Of a stretch of DNA of 60,060 nucleotides, positions 27,827-36,893 are shown piece after piece. The DNA is from Martelella mediterranea (GTDB lineage Bacteria > Pseudomonadota > Alphaproteobacteria > Rhizobiales > Rhizobiaceae): positions 1 through 60,060 of the forward strand of contig PVUG01000020.1 in assembly GCA_003001975.1 (NCBI GenBank), in the 5' to 3' direction. Each line of letters begins with the position of its first letter. Within the stretch, counting starts at the first letter, position 1. Below the pieces are notes generated by a model that ran no database searches, had not been told where the DNA came from, and worked only from the letters and a program-made list of their open reading frames with translations. The position numbers and the translations under genes were made by a program.

Positions 27827-28963
27827 ATGACGAGTGCAGTCACGGCACGGTTTTTCCGGGCAGTCTTCAGCCTTCTGATCGTTTTTTTCCTGACGGCAAT
27901 GGTGTCTATGTCGGGCGAAACGACGGCATGGGCGCAGGAACAGGAAAGCGAGCCCCCGCAGGAAATCCGGGTCGGCTACCGCGTCACGCCCCCCTTTGTC
28001 ATGCGTAACGCCGACGGCGATTTCACCGGCATGGCAACCGAACTCTGGAAAGAGATCGAGGCCGGTCTCAACGTGACCGCCAGCTATACCGAATACGAAA
28101 CCATTGCCGACCTTCTTGCCGCCGTTGAAGCCGAAGAACTGGATGTCGCGGTTGGCGCCATATCGATTACCGAAGACCGCGCCGAAGTTGTTGATTTCAC
28201 CCAACCCTGGTTCGATTCCGGCCTCAGGATCATGATTGACGACCGGTCATCGTCGTCGCTGGTCAATATCTGGAACGGGCTCGCCGAGGCCGGGTATCTG
28301 CGATACTATGGCTGGCTGCTGGTGTTTATCGTGCTGGGCACAATCGGCCTCACCTTCTTCGACCGCCATTTCGACAAGAACTTCCCCCGCCGCTGGCGCG
28401 ACGGCGTATCCGAAAGCTTTTATGCCGTCATGCTGGTGGTCACCAAAGGCTCGCTTCCAAGCCGGTCCAAACTGTTCGGCTGGATCGGACGGGTGTTCGC
28501 CGCCTTCTGGCTGGTGATCGGCATTGCGGTCGTCGCCTATGTCACATCCTCGGTCACCAGTGTCATGACCAGCATTGCCATCACCGGCAGCGTCACGGGG
28601 CCGGACGATCTGCCCGGCCACACCGTCGGTGTGTTCCGCGGATCCTCCGCCGAAAATCTCGTGCGACGCGAGGGCTACGATTTCGTCACCTATAGCGGCA
28701 TCGAAACCGCGGTCGAAGGGCTTCGCAATGCCGAAGTCGACGCGCTGGTCGCCGATGCGCCGGTTCTCGAATACTTCAAGGCGCAGAATCCGAGCCTCGG
28801 CCTCGATGTCGTCGGCCGGCTGTTTGCGCCCGACAAGTTCGGTTTTGCCCTTCCCTATGGACAGGATACGCTGATCTATCCCGTCACCGTGCGGCTGCTT
28901 GCTCTGAAGGAAAATGGCTATCTGACCGAACTCAGCCAGCAATATTTCGGCGACGAGCGATAA
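27827..28963 (+). CDS. Ionotropic glutamate receptor-like ligand-gated channel
   Basis: A 378-residue protein laid out as a minimal prokaryotic glutamate receptor (GluR0-like). A signal peptide (to about residue 36) is followed by lobe S1 of a periplasmic amino-acid-binding domain (IRVGYRVTPPFVMRNADG to TQPWF, with R118 at the ligand alpha-carboxylate position), membrane helix 1 (about 161-177), a re-entrant pore loop (about 195-212), membrane helix 2 (about 222-248), then lobe S2 with D310 (ALVADAP). In GluR0 the pore loop carries the potassium filter TVGYG; here the corresponding segment is VVTKGSLPSR, so selectivity or gating must differ. AGGAAAGGA precedes the ATG. Confidence 0.85.
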   Translation: MTSAVTARFFRAVFSLLIVFFLTAMVSMSGETTAWAQEQESEPPQEIRVGYRVTPPFVMRNADGDFTGMATELWKEIEAGLNVTASYTEYETIADLLAAVEAEELDVAVGAISITEDRAEVVDFTQPWFDSGLRIMIDDRSSSSLVNIWNGLAEAGYLRYYGWLLVFIVLGTIGLTFFDRHFDKNFPRRWRDGVSESFYAVMLVVTKGSLPSRSKLFGWIGRVFAAFWLVIGIAVVAYVTSSVTSVMTSIAITGSVTGPDDLPGHTVGVFRGSSAENLVRREGYDFVTYSGIETAVEGLRNAEVDALVADAPVLEYFKAQNPSLGLDVVGRLFAPDKFGFALPYGQDTLIYPVTVRLLALKENGYLTELSQQYFGDER

Positions 28964-29021
28964 AGCCGTGGCCTGAAAACACGCCGGCCGGGGCTGCTGA
29001 CAAAGCTATTCCCAAATTTTT

Positions 29022-29135
29022 TCGTCATACCGGCCTTGAGCCGGTATCCAGGGCCACTTGTTATGCGCTTTCAAAAAGAGTCTTTGCGCGCAAGGACTTG
29101 CGCTTATTGGATTCCGGCTCAAGGCCGGAATGACG
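29022..29135. repeat. RIME-like paired palindrome, copy E (divergent arms)
   Basis: The left palindrome has arms ATACCGGC and GCCGGTAT around CTTGA; the right one has ATTCCGGC and GCCGGAAT around TCAAG. Flanks CGTC and CCA are as in other copies, but the arm sequence is replaced while pairing is kept. TGCTGACAAAGCT at 28995-29007 resembles, in inverted form, sequence just outside copies D and F. It sits between the convergent channel and iclR-type genes; no gene in this 307-bp gap. Confidence 0.75.
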
Positions 29136-29270
29136 GCGGGGAGAGAGGCAAAGCTGTGATTGTTTGCGGGGTTTGTCAATAATCTGAGCCGCCGCCTGAA
29201 GACACGGCAACCCGGGCTGCGAACAGGCGACAGCGATGTGCCGTCTCAGCGCATATTTCCGACCGTCTCC

Positions 29271-30056
29271 CTAATCGGTATACCCAAGCGCCTGCGAGAC
29301 ATTGCGCGTTGCCGATTTCAGGAGCGCTACGTAGTCTTCCTTGCGGGCCTCGTCGAACCGAAACAGCGGAAAGGCGATGCTGATCGCCGCAATCGACTTT
29401 CCGACATGGTTGAGCACCGGCGCGGCGATGCAGCGCACACCGGCCTCGCTTTCCTCGATTTCCTCTGCGTAACCATTTTCCCGCACCGCCTGGAGCTGCT
29501 GGCGCAACACCGCCTTGTCGGTCACGGTATTGGGGGCGGAGACCTCCATATCCATGACGGCAAGCCGCCCCTCGATTTCCTCGTCATCGCGAAAGGCCAG
29601 AAGCGCCTTGCCCAGCGCGGTGGAATGCAGCGGATTACGCGTTCCCAGCGTCGAATTCATCGACAGGCTGTAGCTTGAATCATACTGATGAATATAGACC
29701 ACGCGCTGTTCGCGCCCGTCGAAAATACCGAGATTGATCGATTCGCCGGTGGCCCGCGACAGCCGCCCCATGGCCTTGTCGGCAACGCGCAGAATATCCG
29801 CCTGGCTCTTCATCGTCTGCGCGGCGAGGCTGAACAGGCGCGGCGTCAGCTCATAGCGCTCGCTTTTCTCATCCTGCGCCACATAGCCAAGCTCCATCAT
29901 CGTGTGCAGGAGCCGGTGTGTGGTGCTTTTCGAGGTCATGGCGCTCTGCGCGATCTCGGCGAGCGCCGCGCTGCGGTTTTCCGCCAGTGTTTCCAGAACC
30001 GCAAAGACCTTGAGGACGGCAGCCACATTCTCCGTTTTCGGTTTGTCGTTTTTCAT
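29271..30056 (-). CDS. IclR-family transcriptional regulator
   Basis: A 261-residue regulator with an N-terminal winged HTH (VLKVFAVLETLAENRSAALAEI, SKSTTHRLLHTMMELGYV) and a C-terminal IclR effector domain (GRLSRATGESINLGIFDG to IAAPVLNHVGKSIAAISIAFP). The KdgR-like branch responds to sugar-acid breakdown products. It lies downstream of, and in the same direction as, the ABC importer genes, 140 bp after the ATPase gene with an inverted repeat in the gap, so it is likely the regulator of that importer and may have its own promoter. Confidence 0.92.
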   Translation of the reverse strand: MKNDKPKTENVAAVLKVFAVLETLAENRSAALAEIAQSAMTSKSTTHRLLHTMMELGYVAQDEKSERYELTPRLFSLAAQTMKSQADILRVADKAMGRLSRATGESINLGIFDGREQRVVYIHQYDSSYSLSMNSTLGTRNPLHSTALGKALLAFRDDEEIEGRLAVMDMEVSAPNTVTDKAVLRQQLQAVRENGYAEEIEESEAGVRCIAAPVLNHVGKSIAAISIAFPLFRFDEARKEDYVALLKSATRNVSQALGYTD

Positions 30057-30111
30057 TCAAATGCTCCACCTGCCCGCATCAGCCGACAACCGGCCCCCGC
30101 CCTAAAGAGAC

Positions 30112-30130
30112 AACGAGCCTAACGCTCGTT
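30112..30130 (-). terminator. Inverted repeat between ABC importer genes and the IclR gene
   Basis: AACGAGC and GCTCGTT (30112-30118, 30124-30130) pair around CTAAC. On the minus strand the stem is followed by GTCTCTTT, so it could terminate the importer transcript. Its location 56 bp before the IclR start codon also makes it a possible operator. Confidence 0.5.
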
Positions 30131-30196
30131 CAACGCGCATCATGTCCTCAGTCCCCACCAATCACTCCTCCCGACCGTGCTGCCGGGTCGCGACGG

Positions 30197-31288
30197 TCAC
30201 GCCGGGACAGCTTCCCCCAGTTCGACACGCTGCCCTTCGGCATCGAAAAGATGCTGGTCAGCCGGTTCGAAACCAATACGCACGGTCTCCCCGACCCTGT
30301 GCTTTTCCATCTGATGGGTCTGGAAAATCAGTGGCTTGCCGGAAGGAAGGTCCACATGAACGATGGTCTCGCTGCCGAGATACTCGACCAGACGAACGCG
30401 TCCCTCTGTCTGGATCGAACCGGCATCCGGCTTGATGGCTTCCGGGCGTACACAGACCGTCAGACGCTCATGGCTCTCCGGCAGCCCCGGCGGCAGCGGA
30501 TGGGTTCCGAAATCGCCGAGATCAAGCTTGCGCCCTGCCCCCGTTCCGGTGACCGTCGCCTCGAACATGTTGATCTTCGGCGAGCCGATAAAGCCGGCGA
30601 CGAAAAGGTTTGCGGGCCGGGTATAAAGCTCCTCCGGCGTCCCGACCTGTTCGATTTGCCCGGCGCGCAGCACGACGATGCGGGTGGCCAGCGTCATCGC
30701 CTCCACCTGATCGTGGGTCACATAGATCATCGTGGTCTTGAGACGCTCATAGAGGCTTGCCAGCTCCACCCGCATCTGCACCCTGAGTTCGGCATCGAGG
30801 TTCGACAACGGTTCATCGAACAGGAAAAGCTGCGGCTCGCGCACGATCGAACGGCCGATGGCAACACGCTGTTTCTGGCCGCCGGAAAGCTGGCGGGGTT
30901 TGCGCGCCAGCAGCGGCTCGATCTGCAGGATGCGCGCGGCTTCATCGACCCGCCGGTCGATCTCGGCGCGGCTCATCTTGAGGTTCTGCAGGCCGAAGGC
31001 GAGGTTTTTCCGGACTGTCATATGCGGATAGAGCGCATAGGACTGGAACACCATGGAAAGCTCACGTTTGGAGGCCGGCAGGTCGTTCACCACCTTGCCA
31101 TTGATGGCGATGGTTCCGTCGGTGATTTCCTCCAGACCGGCGATCATGCGCAAGAGTGTCGATTTTCCGCAGCCGGACGGGCCGACGAGCACGAGAAATT
31201 CGCCATCGTGGATTTCCAGATTGAGGTCGTGCATCACCGACAGCGAGCCGTAGGATTTGCCGACTTTTCTGAGTTTGAGTTCAGCCAT
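30197..31288 (-). CDS. Sugar ABC importer ATPase (MalK/UgpC type)
   Basis: A 363-residue ATPase of a type I carbohydrate importer. Walker A is GPSGCGKST (about 37-45), the Q-loop MVFQSYALYPHMTV, signature LSGGQKQR, Walker B LFLFDEPLSNLDAELR, and switch histidine VTHDQVEAMTLA; a C-terminal TOBE-type regulatory domain follows (KINMFEA, CVRPEAIKP, FEPADQHLFD). Such ATPases can serve several permeases. It lies 14 bp after the second permease gene in the operon 34450 to 30197. Confidence 0.95.
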   Translation of the reverse strand: MAELKLRKVGKSYGSLSVMHDLNLEIHDGEFLVLVGPSGCGKSTLLRMIAGLEEITDGTIAINGKVVNDLPASKRELSMVFQSYALYPHMTVRKNLAFGLQNLKMSRAEIDRRVDEAARILQIEPLLARKPRQLSGGQKQRVAIGRSIVREPQLFLFDEPLSNLDAELRVQMRVELASLYERLKTTMIYVTHDQVEAMTLATRIVVLRAGQIEQVGTPEELYTRPANLFVAGFIGSPKINMFEATVTGTGAGRKLDLGDFGTHPLPPGLPESHERLTVCVRPEAIKPDAGSIQTEGRVRLVEYLGSETIVHVDLPSGKPLIFQTHQMEKHRVGETVRIGFEPADQHLFDAEGQRVELGEAVPA

Positions 31289-31302
31289 CTTTCAGCTCCT
31301 GC

Positions 31303-32235
31303 TTATTTCATGCCCGATGTCGCGATGCCGCGAACGATAAGTTTCTGGAAGGCGACGAAGAAGATCACCACCGGCACCAGCGAGAGCACCGACATGGCGA
31401 ACATCTGCCCGAAGGCGGATTCGCCCTCCGTGTCGATGAACAGCCTGAGCGCCAGCGGCACGGTGTAGTTCTTGATGTCGTTCAGGTAGATCAACGGCGC
31501 CAGAAAATCCTCCCAGACCCAGATCATCGAAAAGATTGCCGAGGTCGCCAGCGCCGGCAGTGACAGCGGCAGGATCACCGCCCAGTAGATCTTGAAGCTC
31601 GAACAGCCGTCGATCTGGGCCGCCTCGTCAAGCTCACGCGGGATCTGGCGGAAGAACTGCACCATCAGGAAGATGAAGAACCCGTCGGAGGCAAGAAAGC
31701 GCGGCACGATCAGCGGCAGATAGGTATCCACCCAGCCAAGCTTCAGAAACATCACATATTGCGGGATCAGGACGACGTGATAGGGGATCATCAGCGTCAT
31801 CATCATCAGCCCGAAAAACAGCCGTTTTCCGGTAAATTCCAGCCGCGCGAAGGCATAGGCCGCAAACGAACAGGAAAACAGATTGCCGATCACGCACAAC
31901 ACCGTGACGATGGTCGAATTCCGGTAGAAGACCGTGAAGGAAACCGGCAGCGCTTCCCAGCCTTCAGTGTAATTGCTCCACTGGAAGCGTGAGGGCCACA
32001 GGCCCAGACTGCCGAAAATCTCGTTTTCCGGCTTCAGCGAGGAGGCCAGCAGCCAAAGCAGCGGATAGAGCATGATGAAGGAAAACACGATCAGGAAGAT
32101 GTGCTTGAAAAGCCGCGCCCGTCGCTCCCGCCTGTTTTTCGCCAGCCGGTATTCATGCGCGACCCGTGCGGCCTCATCGCGCTCGGCCTCCAGTTCCGTC
32201 TCGGCCAGCGCGGCCTCAGTCGCGTTCATTTTCAT
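31303..32235 (-). CDS. Sugar ABC importer permease (MalG type)
   Basis: About 310 residues with an acidic and basic N-terminal tail (residues 1-45) unusual for MalG-type permeases, then six helices. The EAA loop reads ELDEAAQIDGCSSFKIYWAVILPL, which contacts the ATPase. I start at the ATG at 32235, which overlaps the preceding permease gene by 20 bp; an ATG six bases further in is equally possible. The export partner is the first permease of the operon. Confidence 0.93.
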   Translation of the reverse strand: MKMNATEAALAETELEAERDEAARVAHEYRLAKNRRERRARLFKHIFLIVFSFIMLYPLLWLLASSLKPENEIFGSLGLWPSRFQWSNYTEGWEALPVSFTVFYRNSTIVTVLCVIGNLFSCSFAAYAFARLEFTGKRLFFGLMMMTLMIPYHVVLIPQYVMFLKLGWVDTYLPLIVPRFLASDGFFIFLMVQFFRQIPRELDEAAQIDGCSSFKIYWAVILPLSLPALATSAIFSMIWVWEDFLAPLIYLNDIKNYTVPLALRLFIDTEGESAFGQMFAMSVLSLVPVVIFFVAFQKLIVRGIATSGMK

Positions 32236-33109
32236 AATGCACCCAATATTTCGAGGTCGCGAAGGCAAGCGCCGTGAACAGGCCGATGATCACCAGCAGC
32301 ACCCAGGCCAGTGCGGAGGCATAGCCCATGCGGAAGAACTTGAAGGCCTCGTTGAAAAGGTAAACCGTGTAGACCAGCAGGCTGTCTGCCGGGCCGCCCG
32401 TGCCGTTTGAAATGATGAAGGCGGGCGAGAAGATCTTGAACGCCTCGATGATCTGCAGCACCAGATTGAAGAACACCACCGGCGCCAGCATCGGCAGGGT
32501 GATCGCGTAGAATTTGCGAAAGCGGGAGGTTCCGTCGATATCCGCCGCCTCGTAGAGATCGCGCGGTATGCCGCGAAGGCCGGCGAGAAAGATCAGCATC
32601 GGCGCGCCGAACTGCCAGATCGCCAGCACGATCAGCGTATAGATCGAGGTCGATGGGTTGGTGATCCAGCCCACGCCCTGAATGCCGAAGACGGCCAGCA
32701 CCTGGTTGACCACGCCATCGATTGAAAACAGCTGCCGCCACAGGATCGCGATCGCAATCGAGGCGCCGAGCAGCGAGGGCAGGTAGAAAATCGCGCGGTA
32801 AAGCCCGATTGTCCTGAGGCCCTTGTCCAGCAGCATGGCGACGCTCAGCGCCATGATCAGCCTCAGCGGCACGGCGAAGATGACATAATGGAAGGTGACT
32901 TCCAGTGTTTTCCAGAAGCGCCGGTCGCGGGTGAACATGTAGATATAATTGTCCAGCCCCGTCCAGCGCGGATCGCCGACCATGTCATAGCGTGTGAATG
33001 ACAGATAGAGCGACACCAGGATCGGGCCGATGGCGAGCAGGAAAAAGCCGATCAGCCAGGGAGACAGGAACATATATCCGGAAGCGTTGCGCGCTTTCGT
33101 ATTCTTCAT
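32216..33109 (-). CDS. Sugar ABC importer permease (MalF type)
   Basis: A 297-residue six-helix permease starting MKNTKARNASGYMFLSPWLIG, with the EAA loop DLYEAADIDGTSRFRKFYAITLPML. It follows the binding-protein gene by 63 bp and overlaps the next permease gene, as expected for a CUT1-type sugar importer operon. Confidence 0.94.
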   Translation of the reverse strand: MKNTKARNASGYMFLSPWLIGFFLLAIGPILVSLYLSFTRYDMVGDPRWTGLDNYIYMFTRDRRFWKTLEVTFHYVIFAVPLRLIMALSVAMLLDKGLRTIGLYRAIFYLPSLLGASIAIAILWRQLFSIDGVVNQVLAVFGIQGVGWITNPSTSIYTLIVLAIWQFGAPMLIFLAGLRGIPRDLYEAADIDGTSRFRKFYAITLPMLAPVVFFNLVLQIIEAFKIFSPAFIISNGTGGPADSLLVYTVYLFNEAFKFFRMGYASALAWVLLVIIGLFTALAFATSKYWVHYENERD

Positions 33110-33172
33110 CGAACCACTCTTTCAAAAGGAAAGGCGGTCCCCGCACCGGACGGGGACCGGAGGCAAGACCTG

Positions 33173-34450
33173 TCAGCGCGCGCGATCGATGATCGCCTGT
33201 GCATCGTCGACGAAGCGTTCGGCTGCCTGCTGCGGCTCGATATCGCCGAGCACCACATTCGTGCCGGCGCGAATGAAGGCGTCACGCACTTCGCCCGCCC
33301 CCTTGGGCTCCGGCGGCGGCAGCGGGCCGACCTTGTCCTGGATGGCGTTGAAGTAATCCACGGAGACCTTTTCGGCCGGCGTGAAATCGGGCGCCAGCGC
33401 CGCACGCACATCCGGATTGGCGGGAATACCGCGTTCCAGACCGAGGATCTTCGTTTCTTCCGGATTGTTGATCCAGTCGTTCATGTACATGATCGCGGCT
33501 TCGGTATCCTCGCTGTCGCGCGTCAGGCTCATGAACATTGACGGCTTGATGAACTGGCCGGGATCGCCGCCTTGCCTGTGCGGCACCATGGCGGCGCCGA
33601 CGGGATCCTGCATCAGCGCCTGAACGCCGACGATCTGGTTCGACCAGAAGTTCGAAATCGCGGTGTCGCCGGCAACAATGCCGACATCCGACATCGGCAG
33701 GTTGGCATCGAGCGATTTATCGGCGGACCGCAGCACACCGGCGTCCCTGAGGTCGCGCCAGAACTGCCAGTAATCGGCGATGATATCCGGAGACACGGTC
33801 ACATCGCCATCCGGGCCGAAGAAGGAACTGCCGTTCTGGCGGATCCAGACCTCGCACACTTCCAGCACCACCGAGCAGTCGTCGGAGCCCTTGACCTTGC
33901 CGCCGGTGGCCTCGGTGATGGTCTTGCAGACGTCGGCGAACTGCTCCCACGTCCAGTCGATCACATCGACATCGACGCCGGCCTCTTCGAAGATCGTCTC
34001 GTTGTAGACGAACACCTGGCTGTTGGAGCCGATATTGAGCGCATAGAGCTTGCCATCGACCATGCCGCCCTGCAGCGGGCCCTTGTCGAAATTCGACAGA
34101 TCGAGACCGTTGCCAATGAAGGGGTCGAGCTCCTGCAGCGCGCCACGGCGCACATATTCAAACAGGAAACGATAATCCATCTGCACCAGATCGGCCATGT
34201 TGCGGCCGGCGGTCTGGGTCGCCATCTTGGTCCAGTAATCGCCCCAGCCGATGGTCTCGCCCGAAACGGATATGCCCGGATGGTTCTTTTCAAAAACCTC
34301 GATGACCTCGAAGGTGCGCCTGTCGCGCTCGGGATTGCCCCACCAGAAATGGCGGATGCTGCGATCCTGCGCAAGCGCCGGCATCGGCAGGCCCGCAGCC
34401 AGCGCCAGCCCGCCCGTGGTGGTCAGGAATTTCCTACGTGAAACGGCCAT
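33173..34450 (-). CDS. Tat-exported sugar-binding protein of ABC importer
   Basis: A 425-residue periplasmic binding protein (family 1, MalE/UgpB-like). The N-terminus MAVSRRKFLTTTGG is a twin-arginine signal with cleavage after PALAQ, implying folding before export. The mature start RHFWWGNPERDRRTFEVIEVFEK resembles binding proteins for acidic oligosaccharides such as oligogalacturonides or alginate, which also have a WWG followed by a helix beginning with R-T. AGGAGG precedes the ATG. It heads the five-gene leftward unit that ends with the IclR regulator. Confidence 0.92.
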   Translation of the reverse strand: MAVSRRKFLTTTGGLALAAGLPMPALAQDRSIRHFWWGNPERDRRTFEVIEVFEKNHPGISVSGETIGWGDYWTKMATQTAGRNMADLVQMDYRFLFEYVRRGALQELDPFIGNGLDLSNFDKGPLQGGMVDGKLYALNIGSNSQVFVYNETIFEEAGVDVDVIDWTWEQFADVCKTITEATGGKVKGSDDCSVVLEVCEVWIRQNGSSFFGPDGDVTVSPDIIADYWQFWRDLRDAGVLRSADKSLDANLPMSDVGIVAGDTAISNFWSNQIVGVQALMQDPVGAAMVPHRQGGDPGQFIKPSMFMSLTRDSEDTEAAIMYMNDWINNPEETKILGLERGIPANPDVRAALAPDFTPAEKVSVDYFNAIQDKVGPLPPPEPKGAGEVRDAFIRAGTNVVLGDIEPQQAAERFVDDAQAIIDRAR

Positions 34451-35398
34451 AAACTCCTCCTTTTCATGGCTTTCCGATGTGTATCCCGGCTCCTCAACCG
34501 GATACGTCGCATATGTGTGCAGGCGCGGAACCAGCCCGGCGCCATTGGGAAAACAGCGGAAACCGCATCAACCACCGCCCGGAAAGGCATGACATGCCAT
34601 CCCGCCTCGGCGGTTCAGAACCGCTCTCCAACGCTACAGTGTGTTGACAAAGGTCGCTTCAGTCTCATTCGTCATGCTCGGGCTTGACCCGAGCATCCAA
34701 GCACCTCTCGCCACGACAGGCCTTCCGGCTGAAGCGACGGAATCATTTAGTCTGTGCAAGACAGACGCACCGCGTAGGCGGCAACGTGGTTAGATCCTCG
34801 GGTCAAGCCCGAGGATGACGCCCGTAGAATGGACAGCTTTGTCAGCAGTCTGCAGCCCGTCAGGACTGGTTCCTGTTTTCCGAATTTCCTCCCTTTCGGT
34901 CACGTCACGGCATCACCCGTATCGCCAGTCGGCTTGCCTGCTTCGTTCCTCCCCGCAGACGCCCGCCGACGGAACCCGTTTCAAATGGACACAGTTTGTA
35001 AACCTGCATACCGTTTTTTTCAAAACAGCGTTCCGCTTATGAAATTTACAACACAGCACTTCGATGATTGCAAGGATCATTTAATCTGTCCCAGAGGCGG
35101 AAGCGGCGCCGGAAAGGCCTGAACGCCTTTATGGCGGGGGCTTTGGCCGCCGGACGACCTCATTGACCAAAACCAAGCGGGGGACTGCGAGTGCCGGCGA
35201 CGCAAAATGCGATCACGGGTCACGATGCGCCCTGTATCACCGCCGAAAACACCGCAAAACGGGGCCCGTCGGCCATCAGCTATTGACAAATGACGGTCCC
35301 GTAAGGTTTTTCTGACCGACCAAAAGCCCGCCGGAATCGGCTGGTGAGAACAATACCGGCGCGCCTGCGTCGAAAAACATATTTCCGGGAGGACCTCG
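34451..35398. other. Gene-free 948-bp spacer between divergent transporter operons
   Basis: This stretch separates the ABC operon and the first TRAP operon, so it should carry both promoters. It holds palindrome copy F, and on both sides of it TTGACAAAG (34644) and AGCTTTGTCAGCAG (34829), which are roughly inverted relative to each other. No credible protein or RNA gene was seen; short open frames here have no ribosome site or recognisable product. Confidence 0.7.
34669..34822. repeat. RIME-like paired palindrome, copy F
   Basis: The left palindrome is CGTCATGCTCGGGCTTGACC followed by CGAGCATCC (34670-34698). The right one, GATCCTCGGGTCAAGCCCGA followed by GGATGACG, is at 34792-34821. The 95-bp interior is unrelated to the interiors of the other copies. 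Confidence 0.85.
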
Positions 35399-36385
35399 AT
35401 GAAAAAGATACTGCCCGCAGCGGCCATCGCTGCCACCATCCTGTCGGCCGGGGCGATGCCGGCCTGGGCCGATATGGACCCGGTCAACCTGCGCCTTGCC
35501 CATGTCGTGAACGAGCAGGACGGCTTCCACGCTGCCGCCACCAAGTTCCAGGAACTGGTTTCCGAGCGCTCCGACGGCGCGATTTCGGTCGAGATTTTCC
35601 CGAACGCCACGCTTGGCGACGAGCGCACCCTTCTGGAAGGCATGCAGATCGGCACGGTCGATATGGGTGTGATCACCAATGGTCCGGTCTCGAATTTTGT
35701 CGAAGATATTGCGGTTTTCGAACTGCCGTTCCTGTTTCCCTCGCGCGACGCCGCCTATGAGGTTCTCGACGGCGAGATCGGCCAGGAACTTCTGGACCGT
35801 CTCTCGGAAGTCAACCTGAAGGGCCTCGCCTATGCCGAACGCGGTTTCCGCAACCTGACCAATTCCGAACATGCGGTAAACACCCCGGAAGACATGGACG
35901 GGCTGAAAATCCGCGTCATGGAAAACCCGGTCTATATCGACACCTTCCGCGCGCTCGGCGCCGATGCGGTGCCCATGGCCTGGACCGAAGCGCTGACCGC
36001 CATGCAGCAGGGCACGATCGACGGCCAGGAAAACCCGGTCAACGTGGTCTATTCCTTCAAGCTCAACGAAACCCAGACCAACATGACGATGACCCGCCAC
36101 AGCTACGCGCCGGCGCTGTTCGTCATGGGCATGCCGATCTGGAACGGCCTGTCGGAAGAAGCGCAGGAGATCATTCTCCAGTCCGCCCGCGATGCCGCCC
36201 AGTATGAGCGGGACCTGAATGCAGCGCAGGAAGACGAACAGCTTCAGGCGCTGCGTGATTCCGGCATGGAAATCATCGACGACGCCGACCTTTCGGCCTT
36301 CTCGGCAGCCGTCGAGCCGGTCTACGAAAAATACGGCAGCCAGTTCGGTGATTACCTGCCGCGCATCCGCGAACAGCTGAACTGA
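35399..36385 (+). CDS. TRAP transporter solute-binding protein (DctP family), first system
   Basis: A 328-residue periplasmic binding protein with a Sec signal (MKKILPAAAIAATILSAG to AWA). It has the DctP fold: LRLAHVVNEQDGFHAAATKF at the start, the conserved arginine that binds the ligand carboxylate in GLKIRVMENP, and the typical MQQGTIDGQENP hinge segment. It feeds a Na+-driven TRAP permease, and likely ligands are C6 or shorter sugar acids. GGGAGG precedes the ATG; it is the first gene of the unit dctP-Q-M, 1 bp from the next gene. Confidence 0.94.
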   Translation: MKKILPAAAIAATILSAGAMPAWADMDPVNLRLAHVVNEQDGFHAAATKFQELVSERSDGAISVEIFPNATLGDERTLLEGMQIGTVDMGVITNGPVSNFVEDIAVFELPFLFPSRDAAYEVLDGEIGQELLDRLSEVNLKGLAYAERGFRNLTNSEHAVNTPEDMDGLKIRVMENPVYIDTFRALGADAVPMAWTEALTAMQQGTIDGQENPVNVVYSFKLNETQTNMTMTRHSYAPALFVMGMPIWNGLSEEAQEIILQSARDAAQYERDLNAAQEDEQLQALRDSGMEIIDDADLSAFSAAVEPVYEKYGSQFGDYLPRIREQLN

Positions 36386-36386
36386 T

Positions 36387-36893
36387 ATGCTGCGGGTGCT
36401 GGCGTGGATTGACCGTGCGCTTGGCGCACTGCTGAAGCCGGTGGTCTTCGCCGGCATGGTGGGCCTCAGCCTGGTGATCACGCTTCAGATCGTATCGCGG
36501 GTGGCCTTCACCTCCGTCCCCTGGACGGAGGAGGTCGCCCGCTTTCTTCTGATCTGGACCACCTTTCTCGGCGCAACGCTCGCCTTCCAGCAAGGCCGTC
36601 ATATCGCCGTCAGCATCCTGCGCGACCGCCTGCCGCCGCTGCCGCGCCGCATCGTCGCGCTCGCCGGCACGCTGGTGATCCTCGCCTTTCTCATCATGCT
36701 GGCCATCATCGGAACCCGGTACATGAACGTGCAGAGCTTTCAGCGCTCGCCGTCGCTGCGCCTGTCGATGTTCTGGGTCTATGCGGTGATGCCGGTTTCC
36801 GCCGTGCTGATGGCGGTTCTGGCCGTCATCGACGTGGTGCGTATTCTTGCCGGCAAGGAACTGCGCGACGCACCCGGGGAGCTTGCGGAATGA
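36387..36893 (+). CDS. TRAP transporter small permease (DctQ type), first system
   Basis: A 168-residue four-helix membrane protein. It has the DctQ motif around helix 2: SVPWTEEVARFLLIWTTFLG, followed by FQQGRHIAV. It starts 1 bp after the binding-protein stop and its last four bases (ATGA) overlap the large permease start, so the two subunits are translationally coupled. Confidence 0.93.
   Translation: MLRVLAWIDRALGALLKPVVFAGMVGLSLVITLQIVSRVAFTSVPWTEEVARFLLIWTTFLGATLAFQQGRHIAVSILRDRLPPLPRRIVALAGTLVILAFLIMLAIIGTRYMNVQSFQRSPSLRLSMFWVYAVMPVSAVLMAVLAVIDVVRILAGKELRDAPGELAE

Noticed and set aside
34815-35122. Small open frames in the spacer between the ABC and first TRAP operons
   Set aside because: No ribosome sites, no recognisable product, and they run through the end of a palindromic repeat.
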